64,000 nucleotides of DNA. It comes from Dechloromonas sp. ZY10 (GTDB lineage Bacteria; Pseudomonadota; Gammaproteobacteria; Burkholderiales; Rhodocyclaceae). The translations under genes were made by a program, and so were the position numbers. Positions within the stretch are counted from its first letter, which is position 1; every line of letters begins with the position of its first letter. The notes beneath the pieces are model-generated. The model saw nothing but the letters and a program-made list of their open reading frames with translations. It was not told the DNA's origin and made no database searches. The stretch spans positions 2,589,501-2,653,500 of the forward strand of contig NZ_CP144212.1 in assembly GCF_041378895.1 (NCBI RefSeq), given 5' to 3'. Below, piece by piece: positions 1-9,136 of the stretch.

Positions 1-2342
1 AGCCTTGGCTATGGCTTGCGCCGTATGTCGCAATCGGTGTCTTCGCGGTCGCGATGTTTGCCGTTACCGCCATGTTGCAATGGCGCGAACTCGACACAGC
101 CCGCTCGGCGCTAGAAGCCGACATGCACTGGGCTGAACGCACTATTGAAAGCCGCTTGCACCAGCACCAGGATTTTCTCGGTGAACTTGGCCGCGAACAG
201 GAATTCCGCCAACTCGACTACGAAGGTTTCCAGGTCAAGGCCGCGCGCTATGTGCGCGACAATCCGGACCTGCAAGCGATTGTCTGGGTCAATACAGAGG
301 GCAAAGTCGAATGGGTCGCCCCCAACGAAGGCACCGATACCTTTGTTGGTGAGCAACTGGAGGGGCTTCGACTACATGCTCTGCAGGAGGCACTGCGCAT
401 CCGGCGCGAACTGTATTCGCCTGATTACCCTGACGTGAGCCAGAAACGCGTCCACGATCTGGTCCTCCCGGTACAGCGCGCCAGTAGCGATCTCGGAGCC
501 TTCATCGCAATGCAGTCGCTGGAAATGCTGCTGCGTACCTCGCTGCCGACCAGTTTCACCACCCGCTACAACCTGACGCTGGTCGACGCCGGCAACCGCG
601 AACTGCTGAGCAACACCTCGGTCAAGCCGACCCAGCGCGAACTTTCCGGCACGATCAGCCTCGACCTGCCCAACAACCGGCTCGGCCTGAACATCGTCGC
701 CTACCGCAGCGGCGGCCCATGGATTCAGTACCTGCCGGCGCTGATGATCGGGCTCCTGACCCTGATTGCGGCGGCCACCCTGGTCCAGTTGCGGCGCCAT
801 GCGCAGCACCGGGCCGATGCCGAGGAAGAATTGCGAGCGGCCTATGCGTTCCGCCAGGCAATGTCGAATTCGCTGATTACCGGCATGCGCGCCATCGACC
901 TGGAAGGCCGGATCACCTTCGTCAATGCCGCCTTCTGCCGGATGACCGGCTTCAATGAACGCGAACTGATCGGACTCAAGCCTCCGTACCCCTACTGGCC
1001 TCCGGAAGAGTTCGAGCAATTGCAACACAATATCGATACGGCGCTCGCCGGGCAGGCACCGGCCAGCGGCTACGAGATGCGGATCATGCGCAAGAACGGC
1101 GAACGTTTTGACGTGCGCCTCTATTTTTCGCCGCTGATCGACACCGCCGGCCGCCAGATCGGCTGGATGGCCTCGATGAATGACATCACCGAGCCCAAAC
1201 GCGCCCGCGTCGAACTGGAGCGGGCCCACGAGCGTTTCGTCACGGTAATCGACGGCCTTGATTCAGCGGTACATGTCGCCGATGTTGATAGTGGCGAAAT
1301 CCTCTTTGCCAACCGGGCCTTCCAGAACATCTTCGGTTACAACACCCTCGGGCGCGACTCGGCGTTGGTCACTGCGGCGTGTCGGCCGGCGCCGGACGCG
1401 CTGGAAACCGACCCCATGGTCTTGTCCACGGAACAACTGCCGCAAGATTTGTTCGATGGCGAAATCCAGCACGCCCTGTCGGGGCGCTGGTACCACGTGC
1501 ACGAACGGGTGATCCGCTGGGTCGATGGTCGCGCGGTACGGGTGCAGGTCGGAACCGACATCACCGAGCGCAAGCATATCGAGGAGGTCAATCTGCAGCA
1601 GCAGAAGCGCCTGGAACAGACCTCACGACTGATCACCATGGGTGAAATGGCCTCTTCGCTCGCCCACGAACTCAACCAGCCACTCTCGGCAATCGCCAAC
1701 TACTGCGCTGGCTGCATCAAGCGGATGCAAGGCGGCAACTACCGTTTTGAGGACCTGTTGCTGGCGATGCAGAAGGCCGCCGACCAGGCCGAGCGCGCCG
1801 GCAAGATCATCCGCCGGATGCGCGACATGGTAAAGAAAGGCGACCCCAAGCGCTTGCCCATTGCGCTGGCAGAAATTATCGACGAAGCACGTGCTTTTGC
1901 CGACATCGAGGCGCAGCGGAACAGCACCCAGATTCAGGTCGAAATGGCCGAGGACCTGCCGCGCATCGTGGTCGACCGGATCATGATCGAGCAGGTGCTG
2001 CTCAATCTGGTCAAGAATGCGATCGAGGCTATGAGCGACGTACCGGTCGAACGCCGCCGGCTGACCATCAGCGCCCATGAGGTAGCCGGCCGGATGCTCG
2101 AAATTGCCGTCACCGACCAGGGACACGGCATTGACGAAGCCGATGCCGAGCGGATCTTTGCCCCGTTTTACACCACCAAGGCAGAAGGCATGGGCATCGG
2201 CCTGGCCATCTGCCGTTCCATGATCGAATTCCACCAAGGCCGGCTGTGGCTTGAAAACCGCCGCGAAGGTGGTACTGTGTTCCGCTTTACCGTGCCCTGC
2301 GAGGCAACCGGGGAAGCCGACGGAGAATCCAGCGATGAGTGA
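1..2342 (+). CDS. Sensor histidine kinase, DctS/TtrS-like (5' end outside window)
   Basis: Membrane histidine kinase that probably phosphorylates the response regulator overlapping its 3' end. The frame is open from base 3 and begins inside a hydrophobic segment (PWLWLAPYVAIG), so the true start lies upstream; the ATG at 54 is internal. Order seen: first membrane segment, an extracytoplasmic sensor region to about base 700, a second membrane segment near 720-790, two PAS domains (about 860-1190 and 1230-1560), an H-box (AHELNQPLSAI, His codon at 1665), an N-box (LVKNAIEAM) and ATP-lid motifs DQGHGID and GMGIGLAI. The H-box and PAS arrangement resemble DctS/TtrS/FixL kinases. The downstream MFS permease suggests sensing of an organic acid, but the ligand is not readable from sequence. 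Confidence 0.93.
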   Translation, partial: PWLWLAPYVAIGVFAVAMFAVTAMLQWRELDTARSALEADMHWAERTIESRLHQHQDFLGELGREQEFRQLDYEGFQVKAARYVRDNPDLQAIVWVNTEGKVEWVAPNEGTDTFVGEQLEGLRLHALQEALRIRRELYSPDYPDVSQKRVHDLVLPVQRASSDLGAFIAMQSLEMLLRTSLPTSFTTRYNLTLVDAGNRELLSNTSVKPTQRELSGTISLDLPNNRLGLNIVAYRSGGPWIQYLPALMIGLLTLIAAATLVQLRRHAQHRADAEEELRAAYAFRQAMSNSLITGMRAIDLEGRITFVNAAFCRMTGFNERELIGLKPPYPYWPPEEFEQLQHNIDTALAGQAPASGYEMRIMRKNGERFDVRLYFSPLIDTAGRQIGWMASMNDITEPKRARVELERAHERFVTVIDGLDSAVHVADVDSGEILFANRAFQNIFGYNTLGRDSALVTAACRPAPDALETDPMVLSTEQLPQDLFDGEIQHALSGRWYHVHERVIRWVDGRAVRVQVGTDITERKHIEEVNLQQQKRLEQTSRLITMGEMASSLAHELNQPLSAIANYCAGCIKRMQGGNYRFEDLLLAMQKAADQAERAGKIIRRMRDMVKKGDPKRLPIALAEIIDEARAFADIEAQRNSTQIQVEMAEDLPRIVVDRIMIEQVLLNLVKNAIEAMSDVPVERRRLTISAHEVAGRMLEIAVTDQGHGIDEADAERIFAPFYTTKAEGMGIGLAICRSMIEFHQGRLWLENRREGGTVFRFTVPCEATGEADGESSDE

Positions 2343-2943
2343 TCCCTCTCAGACGATTTACGTAGTCGACGACGACGAAGCCATGCGCGATTCGCTGACC
2401 TGGCTGCTTGAAGGCGAAGGCTACCGCGTAGTCTGTTTCGACTCGGCCGAGCATTTCCTGCTTGCCCGCCGCGATGAAATGCGCGGCTGCCTGGTCCTCG
2501 ATGTGCGGATGCCGGAAATGAGCGGCCTCGAACTGCATGAAAAGCTCGACAGCCTCGGTTCGCAATTGCCGATCATTTTCGTCACCGGGCACGGTGACGT
2601 GCCGATGGCAGTCAATGCGCTGCAGCGCGGCGCCTGCGACTTCATTGAAAAACCGTTCAGTGACGAAGACCTGCTCTCGCGTATTCGCCGCGCCCTGGAA
2701 CTCGACTGCGAACTCGCCGCCCAGCGCGAACGCAGCCACGCCCTGAGCCACCGGATCGAGCAACTGACCCAGCGCGAGCGCGAGGTAATGCAACTGGTCG
2801 TGGCCGGGAAACTGAACAAACAGATTGCCGACGAACTCGCGATCAGCATGAAAACGGTCGAAGCCCACCGGGCCAGGGTCATGGAGAAAATGGGCGTGCG
2901 GACTCTGGCAGAATTGGTCAAGGCGGTGATGAGCCTGTCCTGA
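2335..2943 (+). CDS. FixJ/DctR-type LuxR-family response regulator
   Basis: A 202-residue two-domain regulator. The receiver has acidic residues VDDD at 10-14, phospho-acceptor Asp56 (LVLDVRMP), and conserved Thr84 and Lys106. A LuxR-type helix-turn-helix (LTQREREVMQLV, then KTVEAHRARVMEKM) fills the C-terminal third. The start ATG at 2335 overlaps the kinase stop by 8 bases and has GGAG nine bases upstream, so the two are probably translationally coupled. A longer frame from 2251 lies wholly inside the kinase gene and is not favoured. The likely target is the MFS permease that follows. Confidence 0.93.
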   Translation: MSDPSQTIYVVDDDEAMRDSLTWLLEGEGYRVVCFDSAEHFLLARRDEMRGCLVLDVRMPEMSGLELHEKLDSLGSQLPIIFVTGHGDVPMAVNALQRGACDFIEKPFSDEDLLSRIRRALELDCELAAQRERSHALSHRIEQLTQREREVMQLVVAGKLNKQIADELAISMKTVEAHRARVMEKMGVRTLAELVKAVMSLS

Positions 2944-2976
2944 GTCCGGGGCGAAAAAGCTTTTCTGCCAACTGAC

Positions 2977-2990
2977 GCGGTCGACCGTGA
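2977..2990. repeat. GGTCGACCGT repeat site, upstream of MFS gene
   Basis: Exact GGTCGACCGT at 2979-2988, followed by GACAG. It sits in the 86-base space between the response regulator stop and the permease start, 41 bases before the ATG. The same extension (GTGACAG) occurs at the mutL copy near 49365. Confidence 0.6.
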
Positions 2991-3029
2991 CAGGCGATAA
3001 TTCGCCTTTTCTCCTTTCCCGGTCCGGCC

Positions 3030-4349
3030 ATGTCCGCTCATCCGCCCACCACTCCGCACATCCAGCGGCAAGTCGTCGTTTCCGCCTGCTTCGGGACCTT
3101 TCTCGAATGGTATGACTTCCTGACCTTTGCCTCGCTGGCCACCTGGTTCGGCAGTCTCTTTTTTCCCGCCACCGACCCCGTCGCCGCGCTGCTCGCCAGT
3201 CTCGGCACCTTCGGCATCGGCATGATCGTGCGGCCGCTCGGCGCGGCGCTGTTCGGTTCGCTTGGCGACCGCATCGGCCGGCGCACAGTGTTCCTGATCA
3301 CCATCGTGCTGATGGGTGGCTCGACCGTCTGTGTCGGCCTGCTCCCAACCTATGCCCAGGTCGGCCTGCTCGCCCCGGCGCTGCTGCTCTTCCTGCGCAT
3401 CCTGCAAGGTCTCTCGGTCGGCGGCGAAATCGGCGGCGCAGCGGTCTACCTCACCGAACACGCTCCGACCGGCAAGCGCGGGCTATATACCAGCGTGCTG
3501 CAGTTGATGGGGCCGCTGGGCATGCTCGCCTCGACGCTGCAAATCGTGCTGCTGCAACAATGGCTGTCGGAAGCCGAATTCCGCGACTGGGGCTGGCGGG
3601 TCCCCTTCATTTTTTCGGCCGTGCTGCTGGCGATTTCGCTGAAAAGCCGGCTGAATCTGCACGAATCGCCGATTTTCCAGCAATTGCGCGCCAAAAATGC
3701 CCTGGCCAAGGCACCGCTGCGGGAATGCCTGCGCGACCGGCAAACCCTCGGCCGCATGGCCCTGCTCTTCTTCTGCATCTCGGCCGGTGGTTCGATCCTG
3801 TTCTTTTCCGGCCAGGTCTACACCAACGTCTTTCTCAAGACCGTGGTCAAACTGCCGGCGGCCGATGCCAGCAAGCTGGTGATGCTGTCGACGCTGGTCT
3901 TGCTGCCGGCGACCATTTTCTGCGGCTGGCTGTCGGACCGCATCGGCCGCCGTCCGGTCCTGCTGTTCGGCCTGATCTCCGGTCTGCTGGTGATTTTCCC
4001 GGTCTTTCAGGGGCTGCTCTACTACGGCACGCAGGCAACGCCCGACCAGGGTATGTTGCTGGTGCTGCTGCTGGTGCTGGTAGTGCCCTTGGCAGCGATC
4101 ACCGGACCGCAAACGGCAACCTTGCCGGAACTCTTTCCGGCACGCACCCGCTACAGCGCGGTCGCCTTGCCGCACAACCTGTCAGCCGGCTGGCTCGGCG
4201 GCATGTCGCCGTTCATGGTCACCTGGCTGGGGGTGCACTTCGGCCACCCGCTCGCCGGACTCGGTTACCCACTCGCCCTGCTGGTGATTGCCAGCATCGT
4301 CGGCGTCTTGTTCCTGCCCGAAGTACGCGACCGCCCGCTCGAAACCTGA
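3030..4349 (+). CDS. MFS transporter, metabolite:H+ symporter family
   Basis: A 439-residue inner-membrane permease of about 12 hydrophobic segments. It carries the two family signature loops, GSLGDRIGRRTVF (about residues 73-85) and GWLSDRIGRRPVL in the second half. The N-terminus (CFGTFLEWYDFLTF) is typical of the MHS subgroup, which includes alpha-ketoglutarate permease and proline/betaine transporters. No clear Shine-Dalgarno precedes the ATG at 3030. Its position straight after a DctS/DctR-like two-component pair supports a regulated uptake role for a dicarboxylate or related acid. The substrate is inferred. Confidence 0.88.
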   Translation: MSAHPPTTPHIQRQVVVSACFGTFLEWYDFLTFASLATWFGSLFFPATDPVAALLASLGTFGIGMIVRPLGAALFGSLGDRIGRRTVFLITIVLMGGSTVCVGLLPTYAQVGLLAPALLLFLRILQGLSVGGEIGGAAVYLTEHAPTGKRGLYTSVLQLMGPLGMLASTLQIVLLQQWLSEAEFRDWGWRVPFIFSAVLLAISLKSRLNLHESPIFQQLRAKNALAKAPLRECLRDRQTLGRMALLFFCISAGGSILFFSGQVYTNVFLKTVVKLPAADASKLVMLSTLVLLPATIFCGWLSDRIGRRPVLLFGLISGLLVIFPVFQGLLYYGTQATPDQGMLLVLLLVLVVPLAAITGPQTATLPELFPARTRYSAVALPHNLSAGWLGGMSPFMVTWLGVHFGHPLAGLGYPLALLVIASIVGVLFLPEVRDRPLET

Positions 4350-4378
4350 AGCTGACTGCAGCCTAAAACCGGCTGTCC

Positions 4379-4421
4379 ACGGTCGACCGGCAAAAATCGG
4401 ATTTTTTGCCGGTCGACCGTA
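4379..4421. terminator. Bidirectional terminator made of two inverted repeat copies
   Basis: ACGGTCGACCGG at 4379-4390 and CCGGTCGACCGT at 4409-4420 face each other around an A-run and a T-run, giving a stem of about 17 bp (CGGTCGACCGGCAAAAA pairing with its complement) and a tiny loop. It lies between the convergent ends of the permease (4349) and the ankyrin gene (4441), so it can stop both transcripts. Confidence 0.8.
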
Positions 4422-4440
4422 AATAATTGCGGCCGCCGCG

Positions 4441-5484
4441 TCAGTAATTCCTGACCGGCCCTTTCGGCGGCATTTTCGGGGTTCCGAAATAAGTCGCCGG
4501 CGGCACCTTGTAGCCCACCGCTTTGCCCTTATCGTCGTACACCATCTGCGCCTTCTGTTCCTGCGGCTTGGCGCGGCTGGCCGAAATTTCAAAGGTTGCG
4601 GCCCGCCCCGGTGCATTTGGCCGATCCAGTTCGGCGCGGACGATGCGGACCCGCTCGGCAGCAATCCGCTTGTCAATCTGCTCGGTCGCCATGCCTCGCT
4701 GGGCCAGCGTTTCGCGCATTTTGAGCAGTTCCTCCAACTCCTTCGAAGTACGCAACGAACGCTTGGGCTCGCCCCATTTTTCCTTGGGCTGGCTGACCGC
4801 GATATTGAACTCCTCGGGGTTACTGACCATCCGCGCCAGATCGAGACGCTCGTAGCGCATCGCCCACTCCAGTGCCCCGTCGCCCCAGTCGTTCTTCACC
4901 GTGCGGTCGGCGCCCTTCTCGATCAGTTTGCGCGCCAGGGCCTGGCGCCCCTCATACACGGCCAGCATCAGGGGACTGGAGCCATTGGTCGACAAGGCAT
5001 TGATGTCGGCGCCCTGAGCAATCAGGCTGTCGGCCATTTCCTCGTGCCCGGCGAACACCGCGTAATGCAGCGCCGACCATTGCCGGGGGCCGGCATTGAT
5101 CCTGGCACCGCGCTCAAGCAACCAGGCTACCGCCGCCTTCTGGCCGCGCCAGGCGGCCAGCGCCAGCGCCGACTCACCGTTATCGTTGACTGCATTGAGG
5201 TCGGCACCGCGCGCCCGAAACAACTCCATCAGTTCGAGGTTACCCTCCCAGGCACCGATCATCAGACCGCTGCCGATCCGGCTGCCGGCGAAATTGACCG
5301 GCAGTCCGGCATCGAGCCACTGACGGGCCTGGCGCACATCTCCCAGTTCCAGCGCATTGGCAAAGGCTACCGGATCCGGCAAGGCGGTAGCGGCAGAAAG
5401 CGGCATTGCCGGCAGGCAGATCAGCGCCATCCCGATTATCATTGCGGCTCCCTTGATTTTCAGCCGCCCACCTGTAGTCTGCAT
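4441..5484 (-). CDS. Secreted ankyrin-repeat protein
   Basis: A 347-residue protein with a signal peptide (MQTTGGRLKIKG, then a hydrophobic core ending PLSAATA). At least four ankyrin units follow, e.g. GLMIGAWEGNLELMELF, NDNGESALALAAWRGQ, WSALHYAVFAGHEEMAD and GSSPLMLAVYEGRQALA, at about residues 60-190. The C-terminal third is charged and then Pro/Gly rich, with no recognised domain. I start at 5484 because the longer frame to 5751 is antisense to the tonB-like gene and only this start gives a signal peptide. It is divergent from that gene with 40 bases between. Probably a periplasmic binding or scaffold protein; partner unknown. Confidence 0.85.
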   Translation of the reverse strand: MQTTGGRLKIKGAAMIIGMALICLPAMPLSAATALPDPVAFANALELGDVRQARQWLDAGLPVNFAGSRIGSGLMIGAWEGNLELMELFRARGADLNAVNDNGESALALAAWRGQKAAVAWLLERGARINAGPRQWSALHYAVFAGHEEMADSLIAQGADINALSTNGSSPLMLAVYEGRQALARKLIEKGADRTVKNDWGDGALEWAMRYERLDLARMVSNPEEFNIAVSQPKEKWGEPKRSLRTSKELEELLKMRETLAQRGMATEQIDKRIAAERVRIVRAELDRPNAPGRAATFEISASRAKPQEQKAQMVYDDKGKAVGYKVPPATYFGTPKMPPKGPVRNY

Positions 5485-5524
5485 TGCCTGTGATCCTGTC
5501 GATTCAAACCGGATGCATTGTCGC

Positions 5525-6091
5525 ATGAGCCGCCCGCCTCCGCTGCCGTTCGCGCCGAGCGAACGCCGCCTGATGCGGGCCCTCGCCGCCTCGCTGTTGG
5601 CGCATGCGGTGTTGCTGCTGCCACCGCAGCCCAAAGCGCCGGTCCGCCCCCCTGCCCTGCCGCCACTGCAAGCCCGCCTGCAGCCGCCGCCGGTCGCGCC
5701 GCTGGCGGTACCGGAATTGCGCCTGGAGAGCGAGCAAACCGCAGTCCGCACGCAACCGCCCCCGCCCCCCGTTGCGGCGCGCCGGCCACCGCCGGAACGC
5801 AGTCAGCCACAGCGCAGCGACTGGCGGGAAAAAGTCCGTCAGCATTTGCAGCAGTTGCAACAACAAGGCCTGTTCTACCCGCCGGAAGCGATTGCCCGGG
5901 GCGAACAGGGCGAGGTCGTGGTTCTGCTGATCCTGGCAGAAGACGGGCAGGTTGCCGCCGCCCGCGTCGAACAGGGGAGCGGCCATCCCTTGCTTGATGC
6001 CGCCGCGTTACGCGCGGTACGCTCACTGCACGCCCTGCCCGCCGACGCCCCTCGGGAAACCCTGCTCCCGGTCCGCTTCCGGCTTCGCTGA
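5525..6091 (+). CDS. TonB-family C-terminal domain protein
   Basis: A 188-residue protein with a short cytoplasmic start, one membrane helix (ALAASLLAHAVLLLP), a Pro-rich periplasmic spacer (about residues 35-95) and a C-terminal TonB-like domain with the usual YPPEAIARGEQGEVVV and VEQGSGHPLLDAAALRAV pattern. It would span the periplasm to energise an outer-membrane receptor or act in envelope assembly. No exbB/exbD neighbours are present. An alternative ATG lies four codons upstream at 5513. Neither start has a strong ribosome site. Confidence 0.85.
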   Translation: MSRPPPLPFAPSERRLMRALAASLLAHAVLLLPPQPKAPVRPPALPPLQARLQPPPVAPLAVPELRLESEQTAVRTQPPPPPVAARRPPPERSQPQRSDWREKVRQHLQQLQQQGLFYPPEAIARGEQGEVVVLLILAEDGQVAAARVEQGSGHPLLDAAALRAVRSLHALPADAPRETLLPVRFRLR

Positions 6092-6137
6092 CCCCCTGCT
6101 CAGCCCCCCTCTCCGCAGCCAACCAAGACGCCTCAAA

Positions 6138-6206
6138 AAAGTGCGTAACTGATTGCACTTTAGGAAATCGCAACTATGCTAAAAGTAATAGGTCATAGTT
6201 TGCGAT
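6138..6206. promoter_or_regulatory. Two inverted repeats upstream of chemoreceptor gene
   Basis: AAAGTGC (6138-6144) pairs with GCACTTT (6155-6161). ATCGCAACTATG (6167-6178) pairs with CATAGTTTGCGAT (6194-6206), with one extra T. They fill the gap between the tonB-like stop and the chemoreceptor start at 6260. They could be operators or a leader hairpin. In the minus direction the first one also looks like a weak terminator. Confidence 0.35.
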
Positions 6207-6259
6207 CAGGGCCGATGTCGCCTCTGTCGCCCTTCACCCACAGACCAAGGGAGCATTCA

Positions 6260-7888
6260 ATGAACAAGATCCAGAACTGGTCGGTTTCTGCCCGCATGCA
6301 CCTGCTCGGGATCATCAGCATTCTCGGGCTGGTGCTGCTCTGTGTCGCTGCCTTGCTGATGCTGCGCCATTCAATGCTTGAGGACCGCAAGGCCAAGATT
6401 CGCAACCTGACCGAATACGCCCACAGCCAGCTGGCCTATTACGAAGAATTGCAGCGCAGCGGCAAGATGAGTCTTGAGGAGGCGCAGCACCATGCCAAGG
6501 AAAGCCTGCGCAAGGCACGCTACGACGACAAGGAGTATTTCTGGCTCAACGACTTCCATCCGCGCTCGCTGATGCACCCGATCAAACCCGAATTGCAAGG
6601 CCGCGACATGACCGACAACCGCGACCCGAGCGGCAAGCAGTTATATGTTGAATTCGTCCGCGTCGTCCGCGCCAATGGTGCCGGCTTCGTCGACTACCAA
6701 TGGTCGAAGCCAGGCTCGGAGCAGGCCGTGCCCAAACTATCCTACGTCAAGGGCTTCGCGCCGTGGGACTGGATCGTCGGCACCGGGATTTACATTGACG
6801 ACGTGGACGCTGCCTTCCGTCAGAACCTGCTCTGGCTCGGCGGCATCGCCGGAGTGTTGTTGCTGGTTCAGGGATTCGCCGGCTGGCTGATCCGGGGCAG
6901 CATCGTACGCCAGCTGGGGGGCGAACCGGCCGCCGCCGTCCAGGCAATGCAGCAGGTTGCCGCCGGCGATCTGACAGTAAGCATTGCCGCCCCCCCCGAC
7001 AGCCTGCTCGGGGCTCTCAACCAGATGCTGGCCTCGTTGCGCCAGTTGATCGGCGAAGTGAACCACAGCGCCCAGACCCTGGCCGGGAACGCAGCCGAAA
7101 TCCGCAATGCCGCCAGCGAAATCAGCCGCGCGGCGGAACACCAGTCCGATGCCACTTCATCGATGGCAGCGGCAATCGAACAGTTGACGGTGACCTCGAA
7201 CCACATCTCCGACAACGCCAGCGATACCGAAACCAATTCCCGCGCAGCCTTGCGGCAAGCCGATGAAGGCCGCCTGCGAGTGGAGGCGGCGAGCAAGGCC
7301 ATCGAAACCATTTCGCACACGGTCAACGACGCTTCGGGCCGGATTCATGCGCTGGCCGAGCGGGCCAACCAGGTTTCCGGGATCGCGCTGGTGATCAAGG
7401 ACATTGCCGGCCAGACCAATCTGCTGGCGCTCAACGCCGCCATCGAAGCTGCGCGAGCCGGGGATCAGGGCCGCGGCTTCGCCGTCGTCGCCGACGAGGT
7501 GCGTACGCTGTCGGAACGGACAGCCAAGGCTACCGGGGAAATCGAAGGCATGCTGCAAAGCATCCAGCACGATACGGCAGCCGCTGTGGCGGCGATGAAT
7601 TCCGCACTGCCCGAAGTCAACAATGGCGTCGCCCTGGCCAGTGCCGCCTCGGAATCGCTTAGCCTGATCGAAAGCGAAACGGGCAAGACCCTGGACCGGA
7701 TCGGCGACGTTGCCGCCGCGACCCGCGAACAGAGTTCGGCCAGCACCTCGATTGCCCAGCGCGTCGAGGAAATCGCCCAGATGGTCGAGGAAACCACTAC
7801 CACCATTCGCGGCACAGCCAATGCCGCCAATTCCCTGGAGCAACTGGCGCATGAATTGCGCCAGCAGATCAGCCGCTTCCGGACATGA
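6260..7888 (+). CDS. Methyl-accepting chemotaxis protein with Cache sensor
   Basis: A 542-residue chemoreceptor. Membrane helix at about 15-35, a periplasmic single-Cache-type domain ([20 protein letters not shown], then [18 protein letters not shown] and [15 protein letters not shown]) to about 195, a second helix ([16 protein letters not shown]), a HAMP-like stretch, then the cytoplasmic signalling hairpin with tip [17 protein letters not shown] and [14 protein letters not shown]. The ATG at 6260 has AGGGAG seven bases upstream; the longer frame from 6176 lacks this. The stand-alone gene would feed a CheA/CheW system encoded elsewhere. The ligand is probably a small organic acid, judging only from the domain type. 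Confidence 0.92.
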   Translation: MNKIQNWSVSARMHLLGIISILGLVLLCVAALLMLRHSMLEDRKAKIRNLTEYAHSQLAYYEELQRSGKMSLEEAQHHAKESLRKARYDDKEYFWLNDFHPRSLMHPIKPELQGRDMTDNRDPSGKQLYVEFVRVVRANGAGFVDYQWSKPGSEQAVPKLSYVKGFAPWDWIVGTGIYIDDVDAAFRQNLLWLGGIAGVLLLVQGFAGWLIRGSIVRQLGGEPAAAVQAMQQVAAGDLTVSIAAPPDSLLGALNQMLASLRQLIGEVNHSAQTLAGNAAEIRNAASEISRAAEHQSDATSSMAAAIEQLTVTSNHISDNASDTETNSRAALRQADEGRLRVEAASKAIETISHTVNDASGRIHALAERANQVSGIALVIKDIAGQTNLLALNAAIEAARAGDQGRGFAVVADEVRTLSERTAKATGEIEGMLQSIQHDTAAAVAAMNSALPEVNNGVALASAASESLSLIESETGKTLDRIGDVAAATREQSSASTSIAQRVEEIAQMVEETTTTIRGTANAANSLEQLAHELRQQISRFRT

Positions 7889-7924
7889 AGCGATCCGGAG
7901 CAAGGCACTACTGGCGGGTGCGGC

Positions 7925-9124
7925 CTAGATCGCGCCCGCCTGGCGCAGGGCGGCAATTTCTTCAGCTGGGTAACCGAGGGCGGTAAGCACCGCATCGGTA
8001 TGTTCGCCCAGACGAGGCCCGATCCACTCGGTCGTGCCCGGCGTTTCCGACAATTTGGGTACGATCCCCGGCATCTTGAACGCCTTTCCGTCCGGCAATT
8101 GCGCCGCAGCAAACATCTGGCGGGCGATGAATTGCGGGTCGGCAAACATGTCGACCGCGGAATAGACGCGCGAGGCCGGCACCTCGGCCTGCTCCAGTAC
8201 GGCCAGCACCTCGGCTTCGTCGTGGCGGCGGCACCAGTCGTCGATCAGGGCATAAATCTCGTCGCGCCGCGTATCGCGGCCGGCATTGTCAGCCAGGCCC
8301 AGATCGTCAGCCAGGTCGGGCCGGCCAATGGCGAGCATGAAGCGGCGGAAGATCGCATCGCCATTGGCGCCGATGGTGACGTGCTTGCCATCGCGGGTGG
8401 TGTGGGTATTCGACGGCGTGATCCCGGGCATGATGTTGCCGGTGCGCTCGCGGACAAAGCCAAACACATCGAACTCCGGAACCAGCGATTCCATCATCGC
8501 AAACACCGCTTCGTAAAGCGCGACATCGACCACCTGCCCGACGCCACCGTTCACTTCCCGGTGACGCAGCGCCATCAGCGCGCCGATCGCGCCCCACAAC
8601 GCGGCAATCGAATCGCCGATCGAAATCCCGGTGCGTACCGGCGGCCGGTCGGCAAAGCCGGTGATGTAGCGCAGCCCGCCCATCGACTCGCCAACCGCGC
8701 CGAAACCCGGCTGCTCCTTGTACGGCCCGCTCTGGCCGAAGCCCGAGAGGCGAACCATGACCAGACCGGGATTGGCGGCCTTGAGCTCTTCCCAACCAAG
8801 ACCCAATTTTTCCAGCACGCCGGGGCGGAAGTTCTCGACCAGGATGTCGGCCTCGGCGATCAGCCGGCGCACGAACTCGCGTCCGTCCGGGTGCTTGAGG
8901 TTGGCGGTGACCGACTTCTTGTTGCGCGCCTGCACATACCACCACAGCGAGGTGCCTTCGTAGAGCTTGCGCCATTTGCGCAAGGGATCACCACCATCCG
9001 GCGCCTCGACCTTGATCACCTCGGCACCGAATTCGCCCATGATCCGGGTACAGAACGGGCCGGCGATCAGGGTGCCGAGTTCGACCACCTTGAGTCCGGC
9101 CAAAGGTTTTTGCGGATTCGTCAT
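7925..9124 (-). CDS. CoA-transferase family III (CaiB/BaiF)
   Basis: A 399-residue family III CoA-transferase that moves CoA between carboxylic acids. It has the N-terminal LKVVELGTLIAGPFCTRIMG, IKVEAPDGGDPLR, ENFRPGVLEKLGL and LSGFGQSGPY blocks. An Asp in TGISIGDSIAALWG lies where the family carries its catalytic aspartate. AGAGAAG precedes the ATG. It starts 12 bases after murI on the same strand, so the two are probably cotranscribed without an obvious metabolic link. The substrate pair is unknown; the length fits formyl-CoA or succinyl-CoA dependent members. Confidence 0.9.
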   Translation of the reverse strand: MTNPQKPLAGLKVVELGTLIAGPFCTRIMGEFGAEVIKVEAPDGGDPLRKWRKLYEGTSLWWYVQARNKKSVTANLKHPDGREFVRRLIAEADILVENFRPGVLEKLGLGWEELKAANPGLVMVRLSGFGQSGPYKEQPGFGAVGESMGGLRYITGFADRPPVRTGISIGDSIAALWGAIGALMALRHREVNGGVGQVVDVALYEAVFAMMESLVPEFDVFGFVRERTGNIMPGITPSNTHTTRDGKHVTIGANGDAIFRRFMLAIGRPDLADDLGLADNAGRDTRRDEIYALIDDWCRRHDEAEVLAVLEQAEVPASRVYSAVDMFADPQFIARQMFAAAQLPDGKAFKMPGIVPKLSETPGTTEWIGPRLGEHTDAVLTALGYPAEEIAALRQAGAI

Positions 9125-9136
9125 TGTCTTCTCTGT

